64,000 nucleotides of DNA from Streptomyces sp. TBY4 (GCF_024213195.1 NZ_JANAVF010000001.1:310001-374000), one strand, 5' to 3'. Positions 8,226-16,486 are shown, counted from the stretch's first letter. The notes: generated from the letters alone by a model not told the origin. Numbers and translations are program-made.

Positions 8226-8690
8226 CCCAACGCTGCATCAGACCCCGTGCTCGACACCGTGATCGGCTGCGCCATCGCCTTCATCGTCGGGTACGTGCTG
8301 TGGCCCGAGGACAGCCGAGCCAGAGTGGACTACCGGCTGGCGAGCGCCCACGAGGCCATCGCCGCCTACGCCGACACGCTGGAGAACGGCGGCGACGCCA
8401 CAACCCTCCACACCGTGCGCCGCCGCATCCACGGCGATCTCGCCGCCGTCCGTACCGAACTGATCCGTCTACGCACCGACCCCCGCCACCACCGCACCCT
8501 CCAGGCGTGGCAGAACGACCTCGACTACGCGGAAACCGCGATCACCCGTCTCACCGGCCTGACGGCCACCGGTCACCACGGCACGCCGGTGGCGACCCCG
8601 GAGACGACCCGCGGCCTGACCGCGGAGCTGCGCCGACGAGCCGAGCGGCTGCGAGAACACCGGCCCCGCCGAGTGCGCAGCCCGCGCTGA
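8226..8690 (+). pseudogene. C-terminal fragment of a FUSC-family membrane protein
   Basis: Directly after the IS right end an open frame reads DPVLDTVIGCAIAFIVGYVLWP, the last transmembrane segment of FUSC (aromatic-acid exporter/fusaric-acid-resistance-like) proteins, followed by the usual cytosolic helical tail (SAHEAIAAYADTLENG) and an arginine-rich end. All earlier transmembrane helices are absent. A GTG at 8247 could give a 147-residue product, but the gene is best read as beheaded by the IS insertion and a flanking deletion. Confidence 0.65.
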
Positions 8691-8855
8691 CCCACCTCGC
8701 ACCAGGCAGGTCGGCGGAGTTCCTCCACTGGTCGCGGATCGTCGCGCGGCAGGCCGCTGACCCAGGCCCTTGTCGTCGACAGCGTTGGGGCCAATGGAGG
8801 TATTCAGCGGCGCCTCAACACGATCCACCACGCCCAAGACCGTACATTTACGTAG

Positions 8856-9518
8856 ATGTCGGCCACAGAGCGTACTACTGCGAATCGGTATCCCGAGCGG
8901 GTCACCTACGAACGGGACGCGGTCTACGCGATCCTCGACGAGGCCCTCGCCGTCCATGTCGGCTTCAACACCGACCTCGGCCCGGTGGTCATCCCCACCC
9001 TTCACATGCGGGTGGGTGATCAGCTCCTCCTGCACGGTTCCGCGTTCGGCCGGTTCATCACCACCGCCGCGTCGGGCGCCCCGCTGTGCGTGACCGCGAC
9101 CCTGATCGACGGCGTGATCCTGGGCCGGGCCTCCTCCCACCACTCAGCCGCCTACCGCTCCGCCATGATCTTCGGGACCGCCACGGCGATCGAGGACGAG
9201 CAGGAGCGCGCGGATGCCCTCGCCGACGTCGTGGAGAGCGTCATCCCGGGCCGTCTGTCCGGGCGGCATGCCGCCCGCCGCCCCAACGTCGAGGAAGCCC
9301 GGTACACGGCCTGTCTGACCATGCCGATCACGGAGTTCTCGATGAAGGTCCGCGAGGGCTTCGCCCGGGACGAACCCAAGGACGACCACATCGCATCCTG
9401 GGCGGGCTGGATTCCGCTGACCACCACCCCCGGCACCCCCGTCCCCGACACGATCACCGGCGACCGCTTCCCCGCCCCCCACTACGACCCGTCCATCCAC
9501 CGCTTCCGCCAGAACTGA
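8856..9518 (+). CDS. Pyridoxamine 5'-phosphate oxidase family (flavin-binding split barrel) protein
   Basis: A 220-residue FMN-binding split-barrel protein of the PNPOx/NimA-like group: FNTDLGPVVIPTLHMRVGDQ, LLHGSAFGRFITTAASGAP and HHSAAYRSAMIFGTATAI are the family blocks. There is no Shine-Dalgarno sequence; a TACATT hexamer ends about eight bases before the ATG, so the mRNA is probably leaderless. It heads a same-strand set with RidA and a flavin reductase (24- and 7-base gaps), which suggests joint handling of a reactive imine, enamine or nitro/hydroxamic substrate. Specific reaction unknown. Confidence 0.8.
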   Translation: MSATERTTANRYPERVTYERDAVYAILDEALAVHVGFNTDLGPVVIPTLHMRVGDQLLLHGSAFGRFITTAASGAPLCVTATLIDGVILGRASSHHSAAYRSAMIFGTATAIEDEQERADALADVVESVIPGRLSGRHAARRPNVEEARYTACLTMPITEFSMKVREGFARDEPKDDHIASWAGWIPLTTTPGTPVPDTITGDRFPAPHYDPSIHRFRQN

Positions 9519-9542
9519 CCACCCCCGGACGGAGAACCCCTG

Positions 9543-10004
9543 ATGAGCACTCCCGAGGAACGACTGGCCGAAGCCGGCCACACCCTGCCGGCCATCGCCA
9601 CACCCGTCGCCGCCTACACCCCGGCCCTGCGCAACGGCCCCTACGTCTTCGTCTCCGGCCAGCTGCCCACGGTCGACGACAAGCTGATCCACGTCGGGAA
9701 GGTCGGCGCCGAGGTCACCCCCGAGCAGGCCACGGAAGCCGCCCGGCAGTGCGCCCTGAACGCCCTGGCCGCCCTGAAGTCCGCCGTCGGGGACCTCTCG
9801 GCCGTCAAGCAGGTCGTCAAGGTCGTCGGCTACGTGAACGGCGACCCCTCCTTCACTTCCCCGCCCGCGGTCATCAACGGGGCCAGCGAACTGTTCGCCG
9901 CGGCGTTCACCGGAGCGGCCGGCATCCACGCGCGCAGCGCCGTCGGGGTCGCCATGCTCTCCCAGAACGCCCCCGTCGTCATCGACGTCCAGTTCGAGGT
10001 CTGA
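9543..10004 (+). CDS. RidA family protein
   Basis: A 153-residue member of the RidA/YjgF/RutC family of trimeric enamine/imine deaminases. The N-terminal half contains GPYVFVSGQLP; the active-site region near the C-terminus reads TGAAGIHARSAVGVAML, with the substrate-carboxylate arginine in HARSAVGV, and EV ends the chain. A GGAG site precedes the ATG. Between a PNPOx-like protein and a flavin reductase it may act like RutC in a Rut-type pathway, but no RutA monooxygenase is present in the window. Confidence 0.88.
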   Translation: MSTPEERLAEAGHTLPAIATPVAAYTPALRNGPYVFVSGQLPTVDDKLIHVGKVGAEVTPEQATEAARQCALNALAALKSAVGDLSAVKQVVKVVGYVNGDPSFTSPPAVINGASELFAAAFTGAAGIHARSAVGVAMLSQNAPVVIDVQFEV

Positions 10005-10011
10005 GCCCCAC

Positions 10012-10506
10012 ATGCCGAACGCACCGTCCGGCAGCCAGGACCCGCTGGACGACTTCCGCGAAACGATGGCCCACCTCGTCTCCGGGGTGGCCGTCGTCAC
10101 CGCGAGCAGCCCCGAGGGGCAGCCCGGCGGGCTCCTGGTTTCCTCGATCACCTCGTACGGCACGGACCCCGCGACCGTCATGCTGGCGGTCAGCCGCACC
10201 GCACGGACCTACGACCTCCTTCAGCAGGCCGAGGAGTTCGGGGTGCACCTGCTGGCATCCGACCAGACGGAACTCGCCGGGATCTTCGCCGGCCACCAGG
10301 ACGACAAGTTCGCGGACACCGACTGGGAGTGGGACGGCCCGGTGCCCCGAGTCAGCGGCGCCATGGCCTACCTGCGGTGCCGGACCGTGATGTTCACCCC
10401 CTTCGCCGACCACGCGATCACCGTCGGCCAGGTAGCCGGACTCAAGATCGAGGGCGGCGAACCTCTCATCTACTACAAACGCCGACTGGGCTGGCACCTG
10501 TCCTGA
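10012..10506 (+). CDS. Flavin reductase family protein
   Basis: A 164-residue FMN-binding split-barrel flavin reductase (HpaC/RutF type): FRETMAHLVSGVAVVTA at the start, then GLLVSSITSYGTDPATVMLAVS, where family members bind the isoalloxazine ring, and a C-terminal YYKRRLGWH. Such enzymes supply reduced FMN/FAD to a partner monooxygenase. It starts seven bases after ridA, so the two are cotranscribed. No dedicated monooxygenase is adjacent; the partner may have been lost from this eroded island or act in trans. Confidence 0.85.
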   Translation: MPNAPSGSQDPLDDFRETMAHLVSGVAVVTASSPEGQPGGLLVSSITSYGTDPATVMLAVSRTARTYDLLQQAEEFGVHLLASDQTELAGIFAGHQDDKFADTDWEWDGPVPRVSGAMAYLRCRTVMFTPFADHAITVGQVAGLKIEGGEPLIYYKRRLGWHLS

Positions 10507-10807
10507 ACCTGATGGGCAGAGGGCAGGATCCTGCGAGCGCCGTTCGGTGGACGGCCTGCACGGGGCTGTGCCCGTGAGCGCTCTCGGGCCCAGCGCCGGA
10601 CATCTCGTTCCGCCCCGACTCGACCGGTGCAGAGAAGTCACCAGCCGTCCGCACGCTACGGCTCTCCGGGGGCAAGCCCCCTGTGCGTCCCCTGCCGCGC
10701 GACGCGCCGAGGCGTTCCGCGCCGGAGGGACTGACGGCGGGCAGCTACGTCTCGGCTCACCCGTAGAACAGCGGTCTTCCCGGGGGAACGCCGACCGGCT
10801 CACGGTC
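10507..10807. other. Non-coding stretch, nothing recognised
   Basis: About 300 bases between the flavin reductase and the DNA-ligase fragment. The possible frames here are short and unlike proteins. A small GGGGGCAAGCCCCC hairpin lies near 10670 and could end transcription of the upstream operon. Confidence 0.4.
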
Positions 10808-11245
10808 TTATCCGTGAACGCACACGACGGTGACCACGGCGTGCCTGGTGGTCCCCGCAAGGACGTCGACCACCAGGCCCTCGCCCGCCTTCTGATAGGG
10901 CTCGCCGTCCGGGGTCCGATCCACAGCGCCCTGGCCGACGGCCCCCAGGAAATGAGCCACCTGCGCGGCAAGGGGCGCGGTCAGTTGCTGGGGGCGGGCT
11001 ACCTGACCGCCGGGCAGCCGGACGACCAAGTGGCGGGGGCGCGCTGCGGTACCGGTGAAGCCGAGGACGTCGGTGTCGACGGTCTCCGCGTGCCGGGCCT
11101 TCTCCCAGATGCGCCGGCCGCCCCAGTACGGGGACACCGCCCGCCTGGCCACGATGCCCTGTTTCTGGAGAGCCTCGTACCAGACCAGGGCGGTGTCCTG
11201 GCCGTCCGGCGCCGAACCCGCCGGGTCGGCGGTCCCCCACGGCAA
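10808..11245 (-). pseudogene. C-terminal fragment of an ATP-dependent DNA ligase
   Basis: The frame carries motifs of the end of the ligase adenylation domain and the following OB fold: YEALQKQGIVARRAVSPYW, then IWEKARHAETVD with the motif V lysine, and AGEGLVVDVLAGTTRHAVV. The upstream catalytic part with the KxDG nucleotidyl lysine is absent and the frame opens abruptly. It is therefore a remnant of a Lig-type gene, not a functional ligase. Confidence 0.6.
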
Positions 11246-11323
11246 CCGGCTCGGTCATATGCCCGACGAAGGTGCAGGCGGCGTGTAACGGGGGATAACC
11301 AGGGCGAGACGGAAGGAGCACTG

Positions 11324-12346
11324 ATGAAAGAGAAGTCCCTGAAGCAACTCCTCGAAGAGGCGCGCCGCCAGATCGAAGTCACCGAAGACGAGCTCGTCGA
11401 GGCGAGGCGCCGAAGACAGCTCCTGGCCAACGCACTTGAACGCGCGTTCCCCGGTTCCACCATCTACTTCAACGGCAGCGTGGCCCACGGTGACGCCAAC
11501 ACACCCCTGACCGATGTAGACCTGGGCGCAAAGCTCAGCCCGGTCGACGCGGAGGGGTTCGGCCCCGACTACAGCGACGCGCTCCCCCTGATGGAGCGCG
11601 CCCGGAACGCGATCCGGGCGGATCTGACCGACGAGTTCCCGAGGCTGAGCGTGGAAGTGGCCGGGCGTCGGCGAGCCGTGCTCGTACGGTTCGGCGACCC
11701 GGTGACGGCAGGCCAACCAGACTTCACAGCCGACGTCATGACGGCGATCCCCCACCCCTCCGGCGCGGGCCTCTACATCCCCAACATGGAGATCGCCGAC
11801 AAGTGGGACCGAGCCGACCCGATCGCGCACACCGAGATGATCCTGGGGGCCATCGACAAGACGGAGAAGACGTTCGCTCGGGCGGTCCGGCTGCTTAAGC
11901 ATTGGAACTGCACTCACAGCAAGCCGCTTTGCTCCTGGAACATCAAGGCGCTCGCGTTGGAGTCCATCACCACGCCTATGCCGCTGATCGATGCTCTCCA
12001 GGCCTTCTTCGCACACGCGGCACGAGAGTTCAAGTCCGGGCAGACACAAGACCCCGCCGGGGTCGCCGGCCCTATCCCCCTCAACCTGCCGATCAACGAA
12101 GTCCGCAAACGCCTGGACACGGCCCGGGATTACATCGACCTCGCGATCCAACACGCCGCAAAGGTCCGTCCGGCCAGTGCGCAGCACGCCCTCAGCCGGG
12201 TCTTCCCCGAGATCGTGCCGGACGCAGACCCCACGCTGGAGGAGGCCGCCCGGCTCCGCCAGGAAGTGCTCCTCTCCGGCAACGCCGCGTCCGGACTCGG
12301 TACGGTGACCCCTGCGCTCATCAGCAACCGGGCCTGGGGCGTGTAG
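11324..12346 (+). CDS. CBASS cyclic-oligonucleotide synthase (CD-NTase / cGAS-like)
   Basis: A 340-residue nucleotidyltransferase of the cGAS/DncV-like superfamily. The Pol-beta signature is intact: Gly51-Ser52 in YFNGSVAHGD, the acidic pair Asp64/Asp66 in LTDVDLG, and a third acidic residue in QPDFTADVM (about 133-137). A helical OAS1-C-like half follows, and the chain ends SNRAWGV. On phage sensing such enzymes make cyclic di- or trinucleotides that trigger an effector. A GGAAGGAG site precedes the ATG. Two bases after its stop begins an E2-like gene and then a membrane-protein gene, the layout of a type II-short CBASS operon. In such systems the E2-like protein primes the synthase through its C-terminus, so the exposed WGV tail is of interest. 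Confidence 0.85.
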   Translation: MKEKSLKQLLEEARRQIEVTEDELVEARRRRQLLANALERAFPGSTIYFNGSVAHGDANTPLTDVDLGAKLSPVDAEGFGPDYSDALPLMERARNAIRADLTDEFPRLSVEVAGRRRAVLVRFGDPVTAGQPDFTADVMTAIPHPSGAGLYIPNMEIADKWDRADPIAHTEMILGAIDKTEKTFARAVRLLKHWNCTHSKPLCSWNIKALALESITTPMPLIDALQAFFAHAAREFKSGQTQDPAGVAGPIPLNLPINEVRKRLDTARDYIDLAIQHAAKVRPASAQHALSRVFPEIVPDADPTLEEAARLRQEVLLSGNAASGLGTVTPALISNRAWGV

Positions 12347-12348
12347 AT

Positions 12349-12888
12349 GTGGGGATCTGGTACGGGGTCCAACCGCACTGGTGGGCCCCGCTCGAACGAG
12401 ATGCTCGACATCGCTTCGGCGACGACCTCCGGCATTCATACGGCAAGGGCCGGCTGACCTATCGCCTAAGCGGCCTCGACGTGATCGGCGAGCCGACTCC
12501 CGTACCCGTGACCATCCGCTTCTTCGACCAGCCGTGCTACCCCACGTTCGGGCAGCACCCTCAGGACTTTCCACGGGTCTACGCCAAGCCCGGCGCGGCA
12601 TCGAAGCACCGCTACAGCACGGACGGCGCCTTGTGCCTCTGGTATCCCTACGATCCTGAGGAGTACCGGTGGACGAGTCCGAAGGGCCTCCTCCACCTGC
12701 TCGAGATCGTCCGGACACACCTGTTCCTGGAACGCTACTGGCTCCTCACCGGCGGAGAGAACGGCGGCGAATGGCTCGTCGAGGACGTACCACACGGTCT
12801 GCCGGGGAGTAGCGCGTGGGCACCGGCTTCGTCTTCTCGACCGCGGCGCAGGCGAGCGCCTGGACGTGGGCCCAGACGACCGCTCTGA
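12349..12888 (+). CDS. E2-like (ubiquitin-conjugating-fold) CBASS accessory protein
   Basis: A 179-residue protein with the shape of the prokaryotic E2 family in CBASS operons: a beta-rich core (LTYRLSGLDVIGEPTPVPVT), a PYP-type turn (DQPCYPTFGQHPQDFPRVY), then KHRYSTDGALCLWYPYDP with the likely catalytic Cys96, followed by the helix LLHLLEIVRTHLFLERYW and GGEWLVEDVPHG. E2 proteins in such operons form a thioester and link the CD-NTase C-terminus to a target. There is no E1 or JAB protease gene, as in type II-short systems. The GTG at 12349 starts two bases after the synthase stop; no other start is in frame nearby. The 3' end overlaps the next gene by 73 bases. Confidence 0.7.
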   Translation: MGIWYGVQPHWWAPLERDARHRFGDDLRHSYGKGRLTYRLSGLDVIGEPTPVPVTIRFFDQPCYPTFGQHPQDFPRVYAKPGAASKHRYSTDGALCLWYPYDPEEYRWTSPKGLLHLLEIVRTHLFLERYWLLTGGENGGEWLVEDVPHGLPGSSAWAPASSSRPRRRRAPGRGPRRPL

Positions 12889-13325
12889 TCGTTCCCGTCA
12901 TCGCGCTGGTCGGCGTCTACGTCACGTACTCGTTGAATCAGCGTGCGCTGCGACGCGAGCGCCGTTCCAAGACGTTCGCGGAAGCGCTGACGGCAGTCGA
13001 GGAGTATCTGGAGATGCCGTACCGCATCCGCCGACGGCCGTCCTCTCCGGACATCCGCCGGGAGCTGACCGACGAGGCCAGCTCCCTTCTCGCCCGCATG
13101 GCCTTCCATCATGCTTGGCTCCAGATCGAAGCCTCGGCGGTCGCCGAACCGTACGCCGCGCTCGTGGCGGCCGCACGCTCCGAGGCCGGCGTCCACATGA
13201 GCGAGGCCTGGCAGCAGCCCCCGATCGACACCGACAGCGGCATGAACCTCGGCGTCGCCTATCCCCGGGACCGCTCGAACGCCGCACGCACCCTCTGCAT
13301 CCAGGCCATGCGGCGAAACCTCTGA
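12816..13325 (+). CDS. One-TM membrane protein, putative CBASS effector
   Basis: A 169-residue protein with a single strong transmembrane helix near residues 20-41 (TTALIVPVIALVGVYVTYSL), followed by a basic stop (RALRRERRSK) and a cytosolic helical domain of about 120 residues with no family I recognise. GTG at 12816 has GGGGAG a few bases upstream; the coding start lies inside the E2-like gene, so the two are tightly coupled. As last gene of a CD-NTase/E2 operon, its likely role is a nucleotide-gated membrane-disrupting effector. It lacks SAVED, nuclease or phospholipase motifs and could be a new effector type. Confidence 0.65.
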   Translation: MGTGFVFSTAAQASAWTWAQTTALIVPVIALVGVYVTYSLNQRALRRERRSKTFAEALTAVEEYLEMPYRIRRRPSSPDIRRELTDEASSLLARMAFHHAWLQIEASAVAEPYAALVAAARSEAGVHMSEAWQQPPIDTDSGMNLGVAYPRDRSNAARTLCIQAMRRNL

Positions 13326-13429
13326 TGGTCACGCTCCGTGCAACCTGTCACGCCGAGCCCGAGGGCCCCTTCCCCGGCTCCTTCGTGACCACCGGATGTC
13401 GCGAAGCGAGCTGACGAACCATCACCAAA

Positions 13430-13469
13430 GTCAGCATTGGGTCAGCATTGGTCCTGGCAAAGCTGACCC
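13430..13469. repeat. Direct and inverted repeats at the right edge of the accessory region
   Basis: GTCAGCATTGG occurs twice head-to-tail (13430-13440 and 13441-13451), and GGGTCAGC (13439-13446) is inverted at 13462-13469. The 13-base word TGGGTCAGCATTG spans 13438-13450 and is identical to 4235-4247 at the left edge. The rest of the 13326-13615 gap holds no gene. Confidence 0.55.
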
Positions 13470-13615
13470 CAGCTGGTCACACATGGGAAACGACCGGCGC
13501 TCGAAGAGGGCCTCCGAGAGAGCTCATCGCCGCCTCCCGCGCAACGATCTCCGCCGGAGCTTCAGCCACTCTCTTGCCGGTCTCGACTGAAAGGGACGAT
13601 TCATAAAATCACAGG

Positions 13616-14581
13616 TCAGCGCACCCTTCCGCGCGCCTTCAGGGGCACTGGCGGGAGCTGCGGCGCGGGGATCGGGGGGCCGTCGTAGCCCTTCACTTCG
13701 CCGTAGCGGGTGCCTTCCATCCAGTCCTTGCGGGCTTGTACGATCTCCTCGTTGCTCCGGCCGATCCAGTTCCAGAACATCACGATCTCCTCCTCGAACG
13801 GCTCGCCGCCCAGGAGCATCAGGCCGGCGTCCGAGACCGCGCGCAGGGGGAGGTCCCTGCGGCCGCAGCCGAGGTAGAGCATGGAGCCGGGGAGGACCGG
13901 GACGCCGTCCACGTGGGCTTCGCCCGACATCGAGAGGACCGCGTACTCGAAGTCCGGGTCCAGCGGGAGGCGGGTTTCCGTGCCCGCCGCCAGGGCGAGG
14001 TCCGCGCCGACGATCGGGCTGTACGCGGTTCCGGGCGAGGTCGCCTTGTCCAGGGTGCCCAGGATGACCGTCGCCGTCAGGCCCGGGGCGCTGACCTGCG
14101 GGAGGTCGGCGTGGTGCTGGAAGTGGGGGTCCACGTCGCGGTGCGCGTCGGGGAGGGCCACCCACAGCTGCGCGCCGTGCAGGAAGCGGGCGTGCGGGCG
14201 CGGGCTCTCCTCGGAGTGGCTGATGCCCCGGCCGGAGGTCATCAGGCCGAGCTCGCGCGGGCGGATCGTCGCCAGGCTGCCGACGCTGTCGCGGTGCAGC
14301 ACCTCGCCGTCGTGGAGCCAGCTGACGGTCTGCAGCCCCGAGTGCGGGTGGGGTGCGATCTGCATGCCGGGCTCGTCGGCGATGTCGTCCGGGCCGTAGT
14401 GGTCGACGAAGCACCAGGCGCCGACCATGCGGCGGCCCAGGTTCGGCAGGAGCCGGCGGACCTCGTGGGTTTCACCGAGCTTGACGGTGCGCGGGCTCAG
14501 GAGCTCGCGTACGGGCTCGGCGACGACGAAGCCGCGGCCGCCGCAGGTGGAGAGAGCGGGCTGGCGATCGAGATTGCTCAT
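13616..14581 (-). CDS. Pirin family protein
   Basis: A 321-residue bicupin of the pirin (YhhW/quercetinase-like) family. The N-terminal cupin carries the metal-binding residues in HPHSGLQTVSWLHDGEVLHRDS, and the conserved MTSGRGISHSEES follows. The C-terminal cupin ends near EEIVMFWNWIGRSNEEI, typical of the group. Family members bind Fe or Ni/Zn; quercetin 2,3-dioxygenase activity is known for some, a redox-sensing role for others. ATG at 14581 was chosen as the first with family similarity (SNLDRQPALSTCGGRGF). It diverges from the TPR gene. Confidence 0.88.
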   Translation of the reverse strand: MSNLDRQPALSTCGGRGFVVAEPVRELLSPRTVKLGETHEVRRLLPNLGRRMVGAWCFVDHYGPDDIADEPGMQIAPHPHSGLQTVSWLHDGEVLHRDSVGSLATIRPRELGLMTSGRGISHSEESPRPHARFLHGAQLWVALPDAHRDVDPHFQHHADLPQVSAPGLTATVILGTLDKATSPGTAYSPIVGADLALAAGTETRLPLDPDFEYAVLSMSGEAHVDGVPVLPGSMLYLGCGRRDLPLRAVSDAGLMLLGGEPFEEEIVMFWNWIGRSNEEIVQARKDWMEGTRYGEVKGYDGPPIPAPQLPPVPLKARGRVR

Positions 14582-14697
14582 ACCGCACAACTTAGTCCCG
14601 GTGGCGCCGCCCGGGTCATGGGAATGTGCGTACGGATCCACGTGTTGAGCAGCCGGACGGGACGAAGGAAGACGAAGGAAGACGGAGGAAGGGTCCG

Positions 14698-15045
14698 ATG
14701 GACAGCTACCTGGAGCACGGGACGGCCGCCGAGCGCTGGGACCGCGGCCGGCTCTTCTTCGAGGCGAAGGAGTACGCGAACGCCGCCCGCGTGCTGCACG
14801 GCGTGGCGGCCGAGGCTCCCGAGCTGCTGGCTCCGCGGCTGCTGCTGGCCCGTGCCTACTACCACTCCGCCCAGCTCTCCAAGGCCGAGCGCGAGCTCCG
14901 CGAGGTCCTGGACCGCTGGCCCGTGGAGGACTACGCGCAGCTGATGCTCGGGCGGACCCTGGAGCGCCAGGGCCGGGCCGCCGAGGCGGCTCCGTACCTC
15001 CGGATCGCCGCCGCGATGGCCGGGGAGTTCCCGGAGACGGCCTAG
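14698..15045 (+). CDS. Small tetratricopeptide-repeat protein
   Basis: A 115-residue protein made of about two and a half TPR units (FEAKEYANAARVLHGVA; LLLARAYYHSAQLSKAERELREVL; LMLGRTLERQGRAAEAAPYLRIA). Such scaffolds mediate protein contacts; the partner is unknown. A purine-rich GGAGGAAGG precedes the ATG within a run of imperfect 10-base GACGAAGGAA repeats. It is monocistronic, followed by a GC hairpin and the divergently spaced RlmG-like gene. Confidence 0.85.
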   Translation: MDSYLEHGTAAERWDRGRLFFEAKEYANAARVLHGVAAEAPELLAPRLLLARAYYHSAQLSKAERELREVLDRWPVEDYAQLMLGRTLERQGRAAEAAPYLRIAAAMAGEFPETA

Positions 15046-15147
15046 CCACCCGTCCGGGGCCGGCCGCGGAGCCGTGTGCCGCGGGGCCGTGCGCCGCCGG
15101 TCGCGGAGCCGTCTGCCGCGGGGCCGTCTGCCGCGTCGCCCACTCTC

Positions 15148-15171
15148 CCGGCCCCGCCCGTGCGGGGCCGG
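15148..15171 (+). terminator. GC-rich hairpin terminator
   Basis: CCGGCCCCGC pairs with GCGGGGCCGG around CCGT, after the TPR gene. Upstream of it (15055-15130) lies an imperfect tandem repeat of about 36 bases built from GCGGAGCCGTSTGCCGCGGGGCCGT-like units. Confidence 0.5.
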
Positions 15172-15200
15172 GGCGGTCCCTCGGTTAGCCTGGGGGCAAT

Positions 15201-16406
15201 ATGAACCGTCTGACCACGCCCTTCGGCTCCTACGAGCTCGCCCGCTTCCCCGAGGACCCGCGCGACCGGCTCTTCGCATGGGACGCCGCCGACGAGTACC
15301 TGCTCCGCCACCTCGATTCCGGTACGGGTGACCGCGGCCCGGTGGATCTGGCCGGCGCCGGGCAGATCACCGTGATCGGGGACCGCTGGGGGGCGCTGAC
15401 GACGGCGCTGGCCGCGCACCGCCCCACCCAGATCACCGACTCCAGCCTGACCCGCTCCGCGACCATGGCGAACCTGGACCGCAACGGGATCGGTACCGCC
15501 AAGGGCACCGTGACCCTGCTGACCAGCCAGGACGCGCCGCCGGAGCGGATCGACGTGCTGCTGGTGCGGGTGCCCAAGAGCCTGGCGCTGCTGGAGGACC
15601 AGCTGTACCGCGTCGCCCCGCACGTGCACGCGGGCACCGTGGTCGTCGGCACCGGCATGGTGAAGGAGATCCACACCTCCACCCTGCGGCTCTTCGAGAA
15701 GATCCTGGGCCCGACGAAGACCTCGCTGGCCGAGAAGAAGGCCCGCCTGATCTTCTGCACGCCGGGCAACCCGGGTGCGACCCGTCCGTCGACCCCCGGA
15801 CCCTGGCCGCTGACGTACGTCGTGGACAAGGACGGCGGCTCGGGCGCCGGACTGACCGTCGTCAACCATGCGGGCATCTTCTGCGCGGACCGCCTCGACA
15901 TCGGCACCCGCTTCTTCCTCCAGAGCATCCCGACCAATACGGACGGGGCCCGGGTCGTCGACCTGGGCTGCGGCAACGGGATCGTCGGCACGGCGGTCGC
16001 CGTGGCCGACCCGCGCGCCGAGGTCATCTTCACCGACGAGTCGTACCAGGCGATCGCCTCGGCCAAGGCGACGTTCCGTGCCAACGTCACGCACGAGCGG
16101 GAGCGGGCGGACTTCCTCGTCGGGGACGGGGTGGCGATGCTGGACCCCGGTTCGGTGGACCTGATCCTGTGCAATCCGCCCTTCCACTCCCACCAGGCGA
16201 CGACCGACGCGACGGCGCTGCGCATGTTCGCGCAGTCGCGCAAGGCGCTGCGCCCGGGCGGCGAGCTGTGGGTGGTGGCCAACCGCCACATGGGGTACCA
16301 CACCCACCTCCGGCGCCTCTTCGGCAACAGTGAAGTCGCCGCGAGCGAGCCGAAGTTCGTGGTCCTGCGGGCGGTCAAGCGGCGCGAGCAGTCCCGCGGC
16401 GCGTGA
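15201..16406 (+). CDS. RlmG/RsmC-like rRNA guanine-N2 methyltransferase
   Basis: A 401-residue class I SAM methyltransferase with the duplicated architecture of RlmG (23S rRNA G1835-N2) and RsmC. The inactive N-terminal domain is followed by the catalytic one with VVDLGCGNGIVGTAVA (SAM loop) and the N2-guanine signature LILCNPPFHSHQ. The C-terminal GGELWVVANRHMGYH and KFVVLRAVK match RlmG closely. It probably modifies ribosomal RNA in the cytosol. The exact target base cannot be assigned from sequence alone. A short spacer separates it from the downstream MerR gene on the same strand. Confidence 0.82.
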   Translation: MNRLTTPFGSYELARFPEDPRDRLFAWDAADEYLLRHLDSGTGDRGPVDLAGAGQITVIGDRWGALTTALAAHRPTQITDSSLTRSATMANLDRNGIGTAKGTVTLLTSQDAPPERIDVLLVRVPKSLALLEDQLYRVAPHVHAGTVVVGTGMVKEIHTSTLRLFEKILGPTKTSLAEKKARLIFCTPGNPGATRPSTPGPWPLTYVVDKDGGSGAGLTVVNHAGIFCADRLDIGTRFFLQSIPTNTDGARVVDLGCGNGIVGTAVAVADPRAEVIFTDESYQAIASAKATFRANVTHERERADFLVGDGVAMLDPGSVDLILCNPPFHSHQATTDATALRMFAQSRKALRPGGELWVVANRHMGYHTHLRRLFGNSEVAASEPKFVVLRAVKRREQSRGA

Positions 16407-16480
16407 CCTGCCGGTATACCCTGCGCGGCGATCTCCCGACCGCCGTGGGCTAACCCGCCGGTAGGCCCGTCGCCACGTCC

Positions 16481-16486
16481 TACACT
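16481..16486 (+). promoter_or_regulatory. Probable -10 element of a leaderless MerR transcript
   Basis: TACACT ends seven bases before the GTG of the MerR gene, and no Shine-Dalgarno sequence is present. The spacing implies transcription starts at or next to the start codon. Confidence 0.45.

Noticed and set aside
9543..10506. Calling ridA and the flavin reductase rutC and rutF
   Set aside because: No RutA, RutB or RutG homologue is adjacent, so the specific pathway names are not justified.
10808..11245. A functional DNA ligase
   Set aside because: The catalytic lysine motif and most of the adenylation domain are missing; only the C-terminal part remains.
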